Shown: positions 8,530 through 15,564, numbered from the stretch's first letter. The stretch is 35,248 nucleotides of DNA from Rickettsiales bacterium (GCA_020049805.1 JAGVLN010000022.1:1-35248); one strand, 5' to 3'. Numbers and translations are program-made. Notes: generated by a model not told the origin, from the letters alone.

Positions 8530-9360
8530 ATGATTATATTACAAAAAGATGTTTCAACTTTACTAAATTTTGCTGACTCACATAGTAAAGAAATAAAAAC
8601 CATATGTGAGCCTTTGAAGAAATGTGATATAAACTATTTTTCCTATGTAAAAATTGGTTATGATGAAACCCATTATACTTTCTTTGGAATTAATAATAAT
8701 TTAGAATGGGCAAGCCATTTTTTCACTAATAATGGTTTAGATAATGATTCATATTTCGAGAATATGAAACTAACAAATTTATCTTCAAAAATATATTATT
8801 GCCTTAATCCTAACGTGCCATACGCTAAAGAATTCGGCTTCTATAATACTTTTAATATCTTTTATAGTAGAAAAAGTTTTATAGAAAAATATACTTTTGC
8901 AAATTTTAATAGGAATCTAGATTTAACTAGTTTTTATATTAACAAAGTCAATTTATTACATAAGTTTATTACATATTTTAAATTTAAAACAAGCCATTTT
9001 ACAACTGACATACCAAACAAAAGTGCATATCTAACACGAAATTTAGATTTAAATAACTTGCAGCGTAAGGATGAAAATTATGAGGATATATTCCTAAGAG
9101 AAATAGAAGTAAAAAGAATTCAAATCAATGCTAGTAATTTAAATTTGTACGTAACTAAAAAAGAATTAGAATGTCTGCATCTGTTAGTTATAGGAAAAAC
9201 TATGAAAGAAATTGCAAATATTTTAAACATTTCCTCAAGGACTGTAGAAGATCATTTAAATAACATAAAATTCAAAACTGGTTTGACCTATAAAAGTCAA
9301 TTAGTAGGTTTCTTTTATGAAAATTTCTCACATTTGTATTTCTTTAACACTTGTAAATAA
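8530..9360 (+). CDS. LuxR-type solo regulator, paralogue 3
   Basis: This is the third LuxR-like regulator (276 residues) and has an intact C-terminus. The N-terminal sensor-like domain aligns with paralogues 1 and 2 (INYFSYVKIGYD, FGINNNLEWA, KEFGFYNTFNIFY, ANFNRNLDLTSFY), with clear divergence. The C-terminal helix-turn-helix runs through TKKELECLHLLVIGKTMKEI and ANILNISSRTVEDHLN to TGLTYKSQLVGFFYENF. From about 9150 on, its DNA is nearly identical to the matching part of paralogue 2, although the upstream halves differ strongly. It is followed by an intrinsic terminator and then the small-protein genes, which run in the same direction and are plausible targets (inference). No signal synthase is visible nearby. 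Confidence 0.83.
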   Translation: MIILQKDVSTLLNFADSHSKEIKTICEPLKKCDINYFSYVKIGYDETHYTFFGINNNLEWASHFFTNNGLDNDSYFENMKLTNLSSKIYYCLNPNVPYAKEFGFYNTFNIFYSRKSFIEKYTFANFNRNLDLTSFYINKVNLLHKFITYFKFKTSHFTTDIPNKSAYLTRNLDLNNLQRKDENYEDIFLREIEVKRIQINASNLNLYVTKKELECLHLLVIGKTMKEIANILNISSRTVEDHLNNIKFKTGLTYKSQLVGFFYENFSHLYFFNTCK

Positions 9361-9417
9361 AAAGCTTCAAATTTAGTTCATAAAGGTAATTCCTAAAATT
9401 AATCTACTTTAATTTCT

Positions 9418-9444
9418 ATACCCGGAAAAATTACGGGTATTTTT
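9418..9444 (+). terminator. Intrinsic terminator after LuxR paralogue 3
   Basis: ATACCCG (9418-9424) pairs with CGGGTAT (9434-9440) around a nine-base loop and is followed by TTTT. It sits 58 bp after the stop of the third LuxR gene and separates it from the small-protein genes, which must then have their own promoter in 9445-9520. Confidence 0.75.
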
Positions 9445-9524
9445 AGTAATAGGTATAATATAAGGTAGTATTTGATACTAGTAGTTGTATCATATTAATT
9501 TATTAATTTAAAAAGAGGTTTATT

Positions 9525-9776
9525 ATGGCAGCAGTAGGAACAGCAACAGCAATTACCGCAGGAACAGCATGTGTAGCGATACCAACAACAGGGTGGTGGA
9601 CTTCGCCTGTTTGGTTTCCTACACTCACAGCTCTTTGTATTTCAAATCCACCATTATGTGCAGCAATAATAACAGCTACAGTTGCAACTGGCGGGGCTGC
9701 AGCAGAAAAAAATGATTCATTTGATGAGACACAAATGATGGGTGCTTTCAATACTTTAGATTCAATTGATTTATAA
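9525..9776 (+). CDS. Small Gly/Ala-rich protein with conserved C-tail, member 1
   Basis: An 83-residue protein behind AAAGAGG and a leader (GGTTTATTATG) identical to that of member 3. It is rich in Ala, Thr and Gly, with hydrophobic segments that could insert in a membrane. Unlike the others it has three Cys (C15, C38, C44, approximate) and a Trp-rich patch (TGWWTSPVWFPT). The tail ETQMMGAFNTLDSIDL matches the other three members. I recognise no named family. It lacks a double-glycine leader, Sec signal or lipobox. By composition it could be a membrane-active, bacteriocin-like peptide or a small structural membrane protein, with the shared tail acting as an export or recognition signal. These roles are inference. 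Confidence 0.75.
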   Translation: MAAVGTATAITAGTACVAIPTTGWWTSPVWFPTLTALCISNPPLCAAIITATVATGGAAAEKNDSFDETQMMGAFNTLDSIDL

Positions 9777-9794
9777 TTAAGTAAGGAGAATATT

Positions 9795-10148
9795 ATGGCT
9801 ATTATATTAACAGGTGGAACAGCAGGGTTGGTGGCAGCTGGAGGAAATATGTTGCTTGCAGAAGGACTAGCAGGTGGTGTAGCTGTAGCAGAAACTGTTG
9901 CCGCAACAACGGCTGCTGCATCAGCAACAGCAGCTGCTGCAACTACAACTGTTGTTACAAGTACTGTAGCAGCGACAGGAGTAGGTGCTTCTACTGGAAG
10001 CACAATTCTTGGAATAGCTGGTTTAGCAACTCTAGGACCAGTAGGCTGGACTCTTATAGGAGCGGGTGTATTAGGTGAAGAAATTAATTCTTTAACAGAT
10101 ACAAATTTAATTGGCGCCCTATATTCAATTGATTCAATCGAAATTTAA
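9795..10148 (+). CDS. Small Gly/Ala-rich protein with conserved C-tail, member 2
   Basis: A 117-residue protein starting 18 bp after member 1, with TAAGGAG as ribosome site. The first 70 residues are low-complexity Ala/Thr/Val/Gly, a helix-prone hydrophobic stretch. After that comes LGPVGWTLIGAGVLGEEINS, whose second half matches LIGAGVLGAEIDS of member 3. The tail TNLIGALYSIDSIEI is the most divergent of the four but keeps the DSIEI end. The minus strand is also open here over 166 codons; that is a by-product of the GC-richer Ala codons. It is probably co-transcribed with members 1 and 3. Function unknown; a membrane-inserting peptide is the best guess. Confidence 0.75.
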   Translation: MAIILTGGTAGLVAAGGNMLLAEGLAGGVAVAETVAATTAAASATAAAATTTVVTSTVAATGVGASTGSTILGIAGLATLGPVGWTLIGAGVLGEEINSLTDTNLIGALYSIDSIEI

Positions 10149-10167
10149 CTTAATAAAGAGGTTTATT

Positions 10168-10452
10168 ATGTCAGCAATAACAACAACAGTAACAACAACA
10201 GGAATAGTAGCGGCTGGAAGTGCAGCTCCAGTATTAGCACCTGCAATTGGAGCAACTTTTCTATATGGCTATGGTTACTTAGCGCTTGGAGGTTTAGCAA
10301 CGATTGCAACAGGTGGTTTGGCTGGTGCGGTAGCTTTAGGGCTTGGAGCAGGTAGCTTAATTGGTGCAGGTGTACTAGGAGCTGAAATTGATTCATCAGA
10401 GGATTTACTTGTAATGGGTAATTTCCATACACTTGATTCAATAGAAATTTAA
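10168..10452 (+). CDS. Small Gly/Ala-rich protein with conserved C-tail, member 3
   Basis: I chose ATG 10168 because AAAGAGGTTTATT precedes it exactly as in member 1. An upstream in-frame ATG at 10111 overlaps member 2 and lacks this site. The 94-residue protein has a Thr-rich start, a long Gly/Ala hydrophobic core with glycine-zipper-like spacing (LGGLATIATGGLAGAVALGL), then LIGAGVLGAEIDS and the tail DLLVMGNFHTLDSIEI. It closes the three-gene cluster and is followed at once by an intrinsic terminator. The family is not recognised. Core composition suggests a membrane-embedded or pore-forming peptide, and the strict tail suggests a docking or secretion signal. Both are inference. Confidence 0.77.
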   Translation: MSAITTTVTTTGIVAAGSAAPVLAPAIGATFLYGYGYLALGGLATIATGGLAGAVALGLGAGSLIGAGVLGAEIDSSEDLLVMGNFHTLDSIEI

Positions 10453-10459
10453 ATTATTA

Positions 10460-10505
10460 TCCTAAGCATGAGTTCATAGCTTGTGCTTAGGATTTATATT
10501 TTTTC
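10460..10505 (+). terminator. Intrinsic terminator after small-protein cluster
   Basis: TCCTAAGCA (10460-10468) pairs perfectly with TGCTTAGGA (10484-10492), followed by TTTATATTTTTTC. It ends the three-gene unit eight bases after the last stop codon, so the ankyrin gene downstream needs its own promoter or readthrough. Confidence 0.85.
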
Positions 10506-10533
10506 ATATTTAGTTTTATAAAAAAATGATTAT

Positions 10534-12759
10534 ATGGTTTACAGGTCAGTAATACTTATTGGCTCAGGTCTATATTATGCCTCGGGGCCTAGGAACAAAA
10601 TAGAGAATTTTACTCAAAATGAAAATGCAATTTTTTTTGATGGAAGCAGGTATTTAATTGATAGCACAACAATTATATCAAAGCTAAAAGATAAAGTAGA
10701 TAAAGATACAATCTTTCATCTTGAAGCTAATTCATATAAAGATGAGAATGGTGTTTTACATTTAGAGCTTATTAAAGATGTTTCGGAAGCTAGAAAAGTA
10801 TTTGAGCTAATTTTAGATCTTGTTGATGGACCAATACAAGTACACTTATATTGTAACTATGCTAGATTAGCATTAGAACAGACTGATTTGCCAGTTGGTT
10901 CAGTAATAGCAGCACATTCTGATAAATCTATCAGAAGTTCTCGTCTTTTAAACATTAACACCATTAAACATATTTTAGAGTTTTCTAAATCTGAGCAAGA
11001 TGAAGTTAATGGACATTCAATATTAAATACAATATTTTATCATCTTCCTTTATTTGCTATGCAAACATTAGCAGTAGGAATTAAAGTTAGTGAGTCGAAA
11101 AATGTTATTTCTACTATAAATTTACAACCAGCAGAGAATTTAATTTCATCTAATCAGATAAGCGCCTTTTTAAAAAATTGGATTCAAGAATTTCTAACAA
11201 CATTACAGCATAATTCTAGTGCTGGGCATGCATATTATGACTTAATAAGGAGTGATATAGCAAACTTAGAATTTAATGTTTTTGAAATAAACCAATATTT
11301 ACTAGGACAAATTATTGCAAATGAGTTGAGTAGAGCCTATGTTACACTTGACGCAACTCATAGCTTTTGGAATGTCTTAAATCAACCTAATAATTTTCTA
11401 GTTTCACCTATTCATTTAGTTGCATTTGAAGGATTAGTTCATACTATAAGAATTTTTCATCACTATGGATGTAATTTGGATTACCAACTTGAAGGAACAG
11501 GTAATACTGCCTTATTAGTTGCTACCCAAGCAGGACATCTACAAACCATACAAGAACTAATTAGCTGGGGTGTAAATGTAGCTTTAGCCAATAATAAAGG
11601 GATTAACGCCTTACATACTTCTATACAAATTGGAAGAGATGATATAGCACAGTTCTTAATTGATAGCGGAGCAGAAGTTAATTCTAAAACAAAACAAGGA
11701 TATACTCCTCTATTTATAGCCATTCAAAATGAGGACCTTTCCTCAGTATTAGTATTGATTAATGCAGGAGTTGATCTGGGAGTATCTATAGGAGGTAGAA
11801 CAATTCTTTATTTCGCTTTAGCTAATATTGAGAATGAAGAAATAATAAACATTCTTATTGATCATTATGACCTTAATAAAGCAGATCAATATGGTGAGAC
11901 TTCTTTGTTCTGGGCGATACAGTTTAATAGAGTTCAAGCAGTAAGTAAGATAATAAAAACACAAGGAATTATAACAACTGTTAATGGAGTTACAGCTTTA
12001 TATTTTGCTTCATTTTATGGCTATGGAAAGATTGCAAACGTTCTTTTAGATGCAGGCCTGGATCCTAATGATAGAAATGAAGACGGCAAAACAGCACTTC
12101 ACATTGCAGCATATTCCGGACATCATGATACATTGTATGTTTTAATTGAAGCTGGAGCTGATGTAAATGCAAGAGGAAAAGATGGGGAAACTCCTGTATA
12201 CCTTGCTACACAAAATAATCATTCTGAAGCTCTAAAAATCCTTGTTAATGCAGGAGCTAATCCTAAAACACCTATTACAAGTGGTGATACTCCATTATCA
12301 TATGCTAAATTTAAAGGATATAATATTGTAATTGAATATTTAGAGCAATTTGAAGTGCAAAACTACTATTCTGATGAAGGAGATTTTACTACTTTATTTG
12401 GCTTACTTTCTGCTGATAATGTAATTCATATGTCCAAATACGGAACATATCACGGTGGGAGTGGTGCTGATAGATTTGTTTTACATCTAAATTATACTGG
12501 TCAAAAAAAAGGGTTGGTAAGAATAATTGACGATTTTATAGGTACAGAAGGTGACATATTAGATTTAAGTAATTATGAGTATATACGATCTGAACAGGAT
12601 ATAGAATTAAGCGAAGAAACCTATTTTGGTAAAGGAACACTAGTAGTAAGAAATAAAATTAATAATGAAGTTTTAGTTATTTTACCAGGTTGTAAAGCTC
12701 TAGAAATAGTGGATAATATTTTAGTAGGAAGTCAACTTTCACAACAAGAAGAATTGTAA
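10534..12759 (+). CDS. Ankyrin-repeat protein with serralysin-like RTX C-terminus
   Basis: A 741-residue protein in three parts. Residues 1 to about 285 are an unrecognised alpha/beta domain (IFHLEANSYKDENG, GPIQVHLYCNYA). Residues about 290-605 hold roughly nine ankyrin repeats, clear examples being GNTALLVATQAGHLQTIQEL and GKTALHIAAYSGHHDTLYVL, which bind partner proteins. Residues about 620-735 resemble the M10/serralysin RTX C-terminus (YHGGSGADRFVL, IIDDFIGTEGDILDLSNYEY), a region that binds calcium and carries type I secretion signals. The very end is SQLSQQEEL. The start is the least certain point: ATG 10534 has no clear ribosome site. I infer a secreted effector that binds host or competitor proteins, exported by a type I system encoded elsewhere. 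It lies between small-family members 3 and 4. Confidence 0.85.
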   Translation: MVYRSVILIGSGLYYASGPRNKIENFTQNENAIFFDGSRYLIDSTTIISKLKDKVDKDTIFHLEANSYKDENGVLHLELIKDVSEARKVFELILDLVDGPIQVHLYCNYARLALEQTDLPVGSVIAAHSDKSIRSSRLLNINTIKHILEFSKSEQDEVNGHSILNTIFYHLPLFAMQTLAVGIKVSESKNVISTINLQPAENLISSNQISAFLKNWIQEFLTTLQHNSSAGHAYYDLIRSDIANLEFNVFEINQYLLGQIIANELSRAYVTLDATHSFWNVLNQPNNFLVSPIHLVAFEGLVHTIRIFHHYGCNLDYQLEGTGNTALLVATQAGHLQTIQELISWGVNVALANNKGINALHTSIQIGRDDIAQFLIDSGAEVNSKTKQGYTPLFIAIQNEDLSSVLVLINAGVDLGVSIGGRTILYFALANIENEEIINILIDHYDLNKADQYGETSLFWAIQFNRVQAVSKIIKTQGIITTVNGVTALYFASFYGYGKIANVLLDAGLDPNDRNEDGKTALHIAAYSGHHDTLYVLIEAGADVNARGKDGETPVYLATQNNHSEALKILVNAGANPKTPITSGDTPLSYAKFKGYNIVIEYLEQFEVQNYYSDEGDFTTLFGLLSADNVIHMSKYGTYHGGSGADRFVLHLNYTGQKKGLVRIIDDFIGTEGDILDLSNYEYIRSEQDIELSEETYFGKGTLVVRNKINNEVLVILPGCKALEIVDNILVGSQLSQQEEL

Positions 12760-12770
12760 TTACAAGTTAT

Positions 12771-12805
12771 AAAGGCAACTCTTAATTTATAAATGAGTTG
12801 CCTTT
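12771..12805. terminator. Bidirectional intrinsic terminator
   Basis: AAAGGCAACTC (12771-12781) pairs perfectly with GAGTTGCCTTT (12795-12805) around a 13-base AT loop. The A-rich and T-rich flanks let it serve the ankyrin gene on the plus strand and the convergent small-protein gene on the minus strand. Confidence 0.85.
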
Positions 12806-12821
12806 ATATAAGGAAGTTATT

Positions 12822-13076
12822 CTATATCTCTACTGAATCAAATGTGTGAGAATTACCCATCATAAATGAGTCAACAGGTGAATCAATTTCAGAAGCACCT
12901 GCAGCTCCTAACACTGCTGCAAAAGTTCCACCTGTAACTATTACCGCAGTAAGACCAGCCGCACCGGCTAGAATACCAGTTCCAGCAAACCAATATGCAA
13001 GACCTGCTGAACCTGCTTTTGCAGCAGCTGCACCTCCAGCAACAGCTGTTGCTCCACCTAACATTGCTTTAGCCAT
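12822..13076 (-). CDS. Small Gly/Ala-rich protein with conserved C-tail, member 4
   Basis: An 84-residue protein on the minus strand, convergent with the ankyrin gene. AAGAGGCGATTATG at the start mirrors the leaders of members 1 and 3. The body is almost entirely Gly, Ala, Val and Leu (MAKAMLGGATAVAGGAAAAK, then a hydrophobic core). It has ASEIDSPVDS and the tail FMMGNSHTFDSVEI, matching members 1-3. Its inverted position on the far side of the ankyrin gene shows the family is spread by duplication and not just tandem repetition. No known family, signal peptide or processing site is recognised. Upstream (13238-13381) lies a set of hairpins. Confidence 0.77.
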   Translation of the reverse strand: MAKAMLGGATAVAGGAAAAKAGSAGLAYWFAGTGILAGAAGLTAVIVTGGTFAAVLGAAGASEIDSPVDSFMMGNSHTFDSVEI

Positions 13077-13237
13077 AATCGCCTCTTATATAAATTAAAC
13101 ATCTACCTGATTGTAGATAAATGAAATTTAAGCTAAAAATATTATCGTGTCAATTGAATTTCTCTTCATAAGTTGCGCCTTTTATTAGTAAATTGCATCT
13201 ACTATAAATACTATATTAGCGTAAGTTCTTGATTAAC

Positions 13238-13271
13238 AACGTGACAGATAACGTATCTTATCAATCACGTT
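13238..13271 (-). repeat. Hairpin A with TGATAA/TTATC core
   Basis: AACGTGA and TCACGTT enclose GATAA-CGTATC-TTATC. Read on the minus strand, one of the two internal mismatches becomes a G-U pair. Its core (GTGA, TGATAAG, TTATC, TCAC) resembles hairpin B about 100 bp away, so the two may be copies of one element. Confidence 0.55.
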
Positions 13272-13319
13272 CTCTTATGAAACCTTCTACTTTTCTTTTA
13301 AAACTTGTCAAAAGGTTAT

Positions 13320-13336
13320 ATCAGTTTGGGACTGAT
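13320..13336. repeat. Short inverted repeat between hairpins A and B
   Basis: ATCAGT (13320-13325) and ACTGAT (13331-13336) flank TTGGG, a perfect 6-bp stem eight bases from hairpin B. It may be part of the same structured element. Confidence 0.4.
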
Positions 13337-13344
13337 GAGGTTTA

Positions 13345-13381
13345 AGTTTGTGTCCGATAATGAACTTATCAGACACAAACT
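13345..13381 (-). terminator. Hairpin B, 16-bp stem downstream of 13414 gene
   Basis: Arms at 13345-13360 and 13366-13381 around a 5-base loop. The only mismatch becomes a G-U pair on the minus strand, so the RNA of the 13414 gene would form a full 16-bp stem 33 bp past its stop. There is no U run after it, so it may be a transcript-stabilising hairpin or a repeat element instead of a true terminator. Confidence 0.5.
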
Positions 13382-13413
13382 ACTGATTCTAAATCTTTTA
13401 GTATTAGAAGATT

Positions 13414-13830
13414 TTAAAGATCGTCATGCCCATCATGTAATGCTGCACCACTAACCCCAACAAATTCAAAATCTAAAGCTTTATCGCCTTCTCCAACATC
13501 AGGCCCGCTATCTCCTCCAGGCATCAAACGAAAACCTACTAATTCAAAAACATTCTTTGTTAAAGATTTTTGACCGGCTGGTATACGTGCATGATAATTA
13601 TGTTCTATATGCCAAGGCCCATTTGGTTGATTTATGGGATTGCAATGAGCATGTAAATATACAGTAGTGTATTTTCTATCCCCATCAACATGCCACCAGA
13701 ATCCAACTTTATTGGTGCCAATAACATCATTTGCGCGATAATTATTTAGTATATCAATCGCCACATCTTTAGCCATAGGATCTGGGCTATAAGATTTTAT
13801 TCTTTTAAGCGCATCTATTATAGTATACAT
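13414..13830 (-). CDS. Hypothetical protein, 138 residues
   Basis: I do not recognise this protein. It begins MYTIIDALKRIKSYSPDPMA, a helical start, followed by a mixed beta-rich middle with many aromatic and His residues (GFWWHVDGD, TVYLHAHCNPINQ, WHIEHNYHARIP). It ends in a Gly/Asp-rich acidic tail (PGGDSGPDVGEGDKALDFEF, then ALHDGHDDL). The clustered His residues could bind metal or reflect a hydrolase-like site, but no motif proves that. There is no signal peptide. It sits between two putatively secreted-protein genes on the same strand as the 14199 gene, about 370 bp downstream of it. The Gly/Asp tail is compatible with a type I secretion substrate, as a weak inference. Confidence 0.65.
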   Translation of the reverse strand: MYTIIDALKRIKSYSPDPMAKDVAIDILNNYRANDVIGTNKVGFWWHVDGDRKYTTVYLHAHCNPINQPNGPWHIEHNYHARIPAGQKSLTKNVFELVGFRLMPGGDSGPDVGEGDKALDFEFVGVSGAALHDGHDDL

Positions 13831-13939
13831 AGTTTTCGTCTCATATTTATATAATATTAGTGATTAAATTCACTAATACTTAAATAATAATTTAAACAAT
13901 ATTTTTTTCAACTTTTTCTCTATACTTGCTAAGTTATTA

Positions 13940-14060
13940 TTAATTTATCTCTCCTCTTCCACCTGTTAAGTATCTATAAAGAGTAGCCAGTAATACATTT
14001 AATCTCTTTGCTAATTCTTATGAAGCTTCTGCTAGAGTATGAATAATACCTTTAATTTAT
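13940..14060 (-). pseudogene. Remnant of Hin/Pin-type serine recombinase HTH
   Basis: The minus strand reads GIIHTLAEAS, a stop, then ELAKRLNVLLATLYRYLTGG and RGEIN before TAA. This fits the C-terminal helix-turn-helix of DNA invertases/resolvases (...LAxxxxVSxATLYRYLPG), with one in-frame TAA. Nothing of the catalytic domain is visible upstream. It is a scrap of a mobile-element gene and supports an island origin for the area. Confidence 0.55.
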
Positions 14061-14092
14061 CATTGAAAATTAAATTTGTATTATAAGGAGAT

Positions 14093-14128
14093 AAAGAAAA
14101 GATGATATAATCATACCATCTTTTCTTT
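14093..14128. terminator. Stem-loop downstream of 14199 gene
   Basis: AAAGAAAAGATG (14093-14104) pairs perfectly over 12 bp with CATCTTTTCTTT (14117-14128). On the minus strand it follows the stop of the 14199 gene by about 70 bp and leads into TATCTCC, so the U-tract is inside the stem. It is a likely terminator of moderate strength. Confidence 0.55.
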
Positions 14129-14198
14129 ATTTAAGTATCTCATTTTACATTATTTAAATTATATCCAACCTACTGATATTAGTTATGGTTATAATATT

Positions 14199-15455
14199 TT
14201 AAGCAGCTTGAACAATATCATCATATAAGCCAGTTTGACCACTAGCTTCTACTTGAACTTCTAATGCAGCGTGAGGAGTTATAAAGTTACCCATTAGCAC
14301 GTCTTCATTATCACCAAAAAAATTAGGACTTTCTATCCATGCTACTAATGCTTTTCCAAGATAAAACTCTGAAATAGCAGGATAGGAATGTTGATTTTTA
14401 TTATTTTCAGAATTTATCCGAAAATGGACACCTTCCTTAGCGCCATCATTATTAAAATACTGACCATAAATATCACTCCTGCAGTTATCACAATTTTTGA
14501 AGACTTGGTACGCAACTACAAATCTCCCATCCTTTGTATCTGAAAGAGATATTTGATAAGGATACTCTGGGGGGTTCCAGTCATCTAGGGTAACATCAGC
14601 TTGGCTTATAGGTTTCAAATATGGATCATAAACCTTACAAACGAGCCTATTTGAAGCTGTACCTGCCTCTACCTTTTCAGTAGTCCACATCATAGCAATG
14701 CGACCATTAGAAAGCTCTACTGTCTCTATCCTATGAGGAAGGGAATGGTCTACTCTAATTGCTTTAATAGGATTGTTACTTTCATCTAACCAACTACTAT
14801 AAATACCTGGATTAGGATAGACTGGTAATCCAGGAAAAGATTTTGAGCCCCAAGTTGTTACGAATTGATCTACATCGTGTGTAATGGTATCCATTACAAC
14901 AAATTTCGGTAAATGTTTTTCACTCACTTGAAATTGTTCACCATCTTTATCGCAATTAGAGTGATATCTTTGACCTAATAACACACCATCGCCTTGTTCT
15001 TGATGATGATCATACCATGTAACTACGAACCCATTCTTTACTAAAGATGCAGTAGAGTGGTGAGAATAGTAGTTAGAATTGATATTTTCCCAGTAAACAG
15101 TAAATGTTATTGGTGTGCATTCTTTAACAAGAGTACCTTTTTCATCATATATTTTTATATTAATTGTATAATTTGCTGCTGAAACATGATTTTCATACGA
15201 AACTACAAATTTGTTATTTTGAAGAGGATGTACTTCAGGAAAGTAACCATTGTTATTAGATTCAATAGGAAACTCAGATCCTATTTTGCTACCATTATTA
15301 CTTAGAAGTTGACCATAAATAGATATCGGTTCGTAGTAAATTCCTCGACTTGTTCCTAATCCCCAAACAGCAACGTGGTTGCCATTTTCTAGAGTTGCTG
15401 CTGATGGATTTCTAATTGCTCCTTTAGTTCTGCTTATTTGAAAATCACTAGCCAT
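14199..15455 (-). CDS. Repeat protein of RTX-adhesin type
   Basis: A 418-residue protein with AAGGAATGAATT before its ATG. It consists of repeated beta-strand units of the kind found in large RTX proteins: an A-x-W or V-S-Y strand, then IYGQLLSNNGSKIGSEFPI or DIYGQYFNNDGAKEGVHFRI, then a Y-P-A/E-V strand. Five or so units (for example LENGNHVAVWG, LQNNKFVVSYE, LVKNGFVVTWYD, LSNGRIAMMWT, KDGRFVVAYQ) suggest a beta-propeller-like fold. There are no nonapeptide GGxGxDxUx repeats and no signal peptide. The end (EDVLMGNFITPHAALEV, then TGLYDDIVQAA) is acidic/hydrophobic like type I secretion signals and partly resembles the small-family tails. A secreted binding protein is inferred. Confidence 0.75.
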   Translation of the reverse strand: MASDFQISRTKGAIRNPSAATLENGNHVAVWGLGTSRGIYYEPISIYGQLLSNNGSKIGSEFPIESNNNGYFPEVHPLQNNKFVVSYENHVSAANYTINIKIYDEKGTLVKECTPITFTVYWENINSNYYSHHSTASLVKNGFVVTWYDHHQEQGDGVLLGQRYHSNCDKDGEQFQVSEKHLPKFVVMDTITHDVDQFVTTWGSKSFPGLPVYPNPGIYSSWLDESNNPIKAIRVDHSLPHRIETVELSNGRIAMMWTTEKVEAGTASNRLVCKVYDPYLKPISQADVTLDDWNPPEYPYQISLSDTKDGRFVVAYQVFKNCDNCRSDIYGQYFNNDGAKEGVHFRINSENNKNQHSYPAISEFYLGKALVAWIESPNFFGDNEDVLMGNFITPHAALEVQVEASGQTGLYDDIVQAA

Positions 15456-15521
15456 AATTCATTCCTTTTATTAGTTTAAATTAATAAAAACTTACCAAAC
15501 TTATGCTATTGACGATTAATG

Positions 15522-15564
15522 TATTTTCTCTTAATAGAAGTATCATAGATTATGAGAGAAAATA
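15522..15564. repeat. Inverted repeat upstream of 14199 gene
   Basis: TATTTTCTCT (15522-15531) and AGAGAAAATA (15555-15564) are a perfect 10-bp inverted repeat with a 23-bp gap, 67-109 bp before the start of the minus-strand 14199 gene. It could be an operator or a stem-loop ending transcription from the integrase side. Confidence 0.35.

Larger units (their letters stand above)
13077..13413. other. Intergenic region with three hairpins
   Basis: These 337 bp hold the 5' region of small-protein member 4 and the 3' region of the 13414 gene. They contain inverted repeats at 13238-13271, 13320-13336 and 13345-13381. No coding potential was seen. Confidence 0.6.
13831..14198. other. Intergenic region with recombinase scrap and terminator
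   Basis: These 368 bp contain a decayed serine-recombinase C-terminus (about 13940-14060, minus) and a long A/T-rich stem-loop (14093-14128). The rest is AT-rich sequence with no recognised feature. The promoter of the 13414 gene should lie near 13840-13900. Confidence 0.6.

Noticed and set aside
9503-10003. 166-codon minus-strand open frame of Ala/Val/Pro across small-protein genes
   Set aside because: It is the mirror of GC-richer Ala/Thr codons in members 1 and 2, has no ribosome site, and crosses two well-supported plus-strand genes.
10166-10441. 91-codon minus-strand Leu-rich open frame
   Set aside because: Antisense shadow of small-protein member 3; composition is an artefact of its Thr/Ala codons.
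9525-10452. Classic double-glycine-leader class II bacteriocins
   Set aside because: GG pairs are frequent but no leader with the usual hydrophobic/Glu spacing before GG exists, and no peptidase-type ABC exporter or immunity gene is adjacent. The conserved part is the C-terminus.
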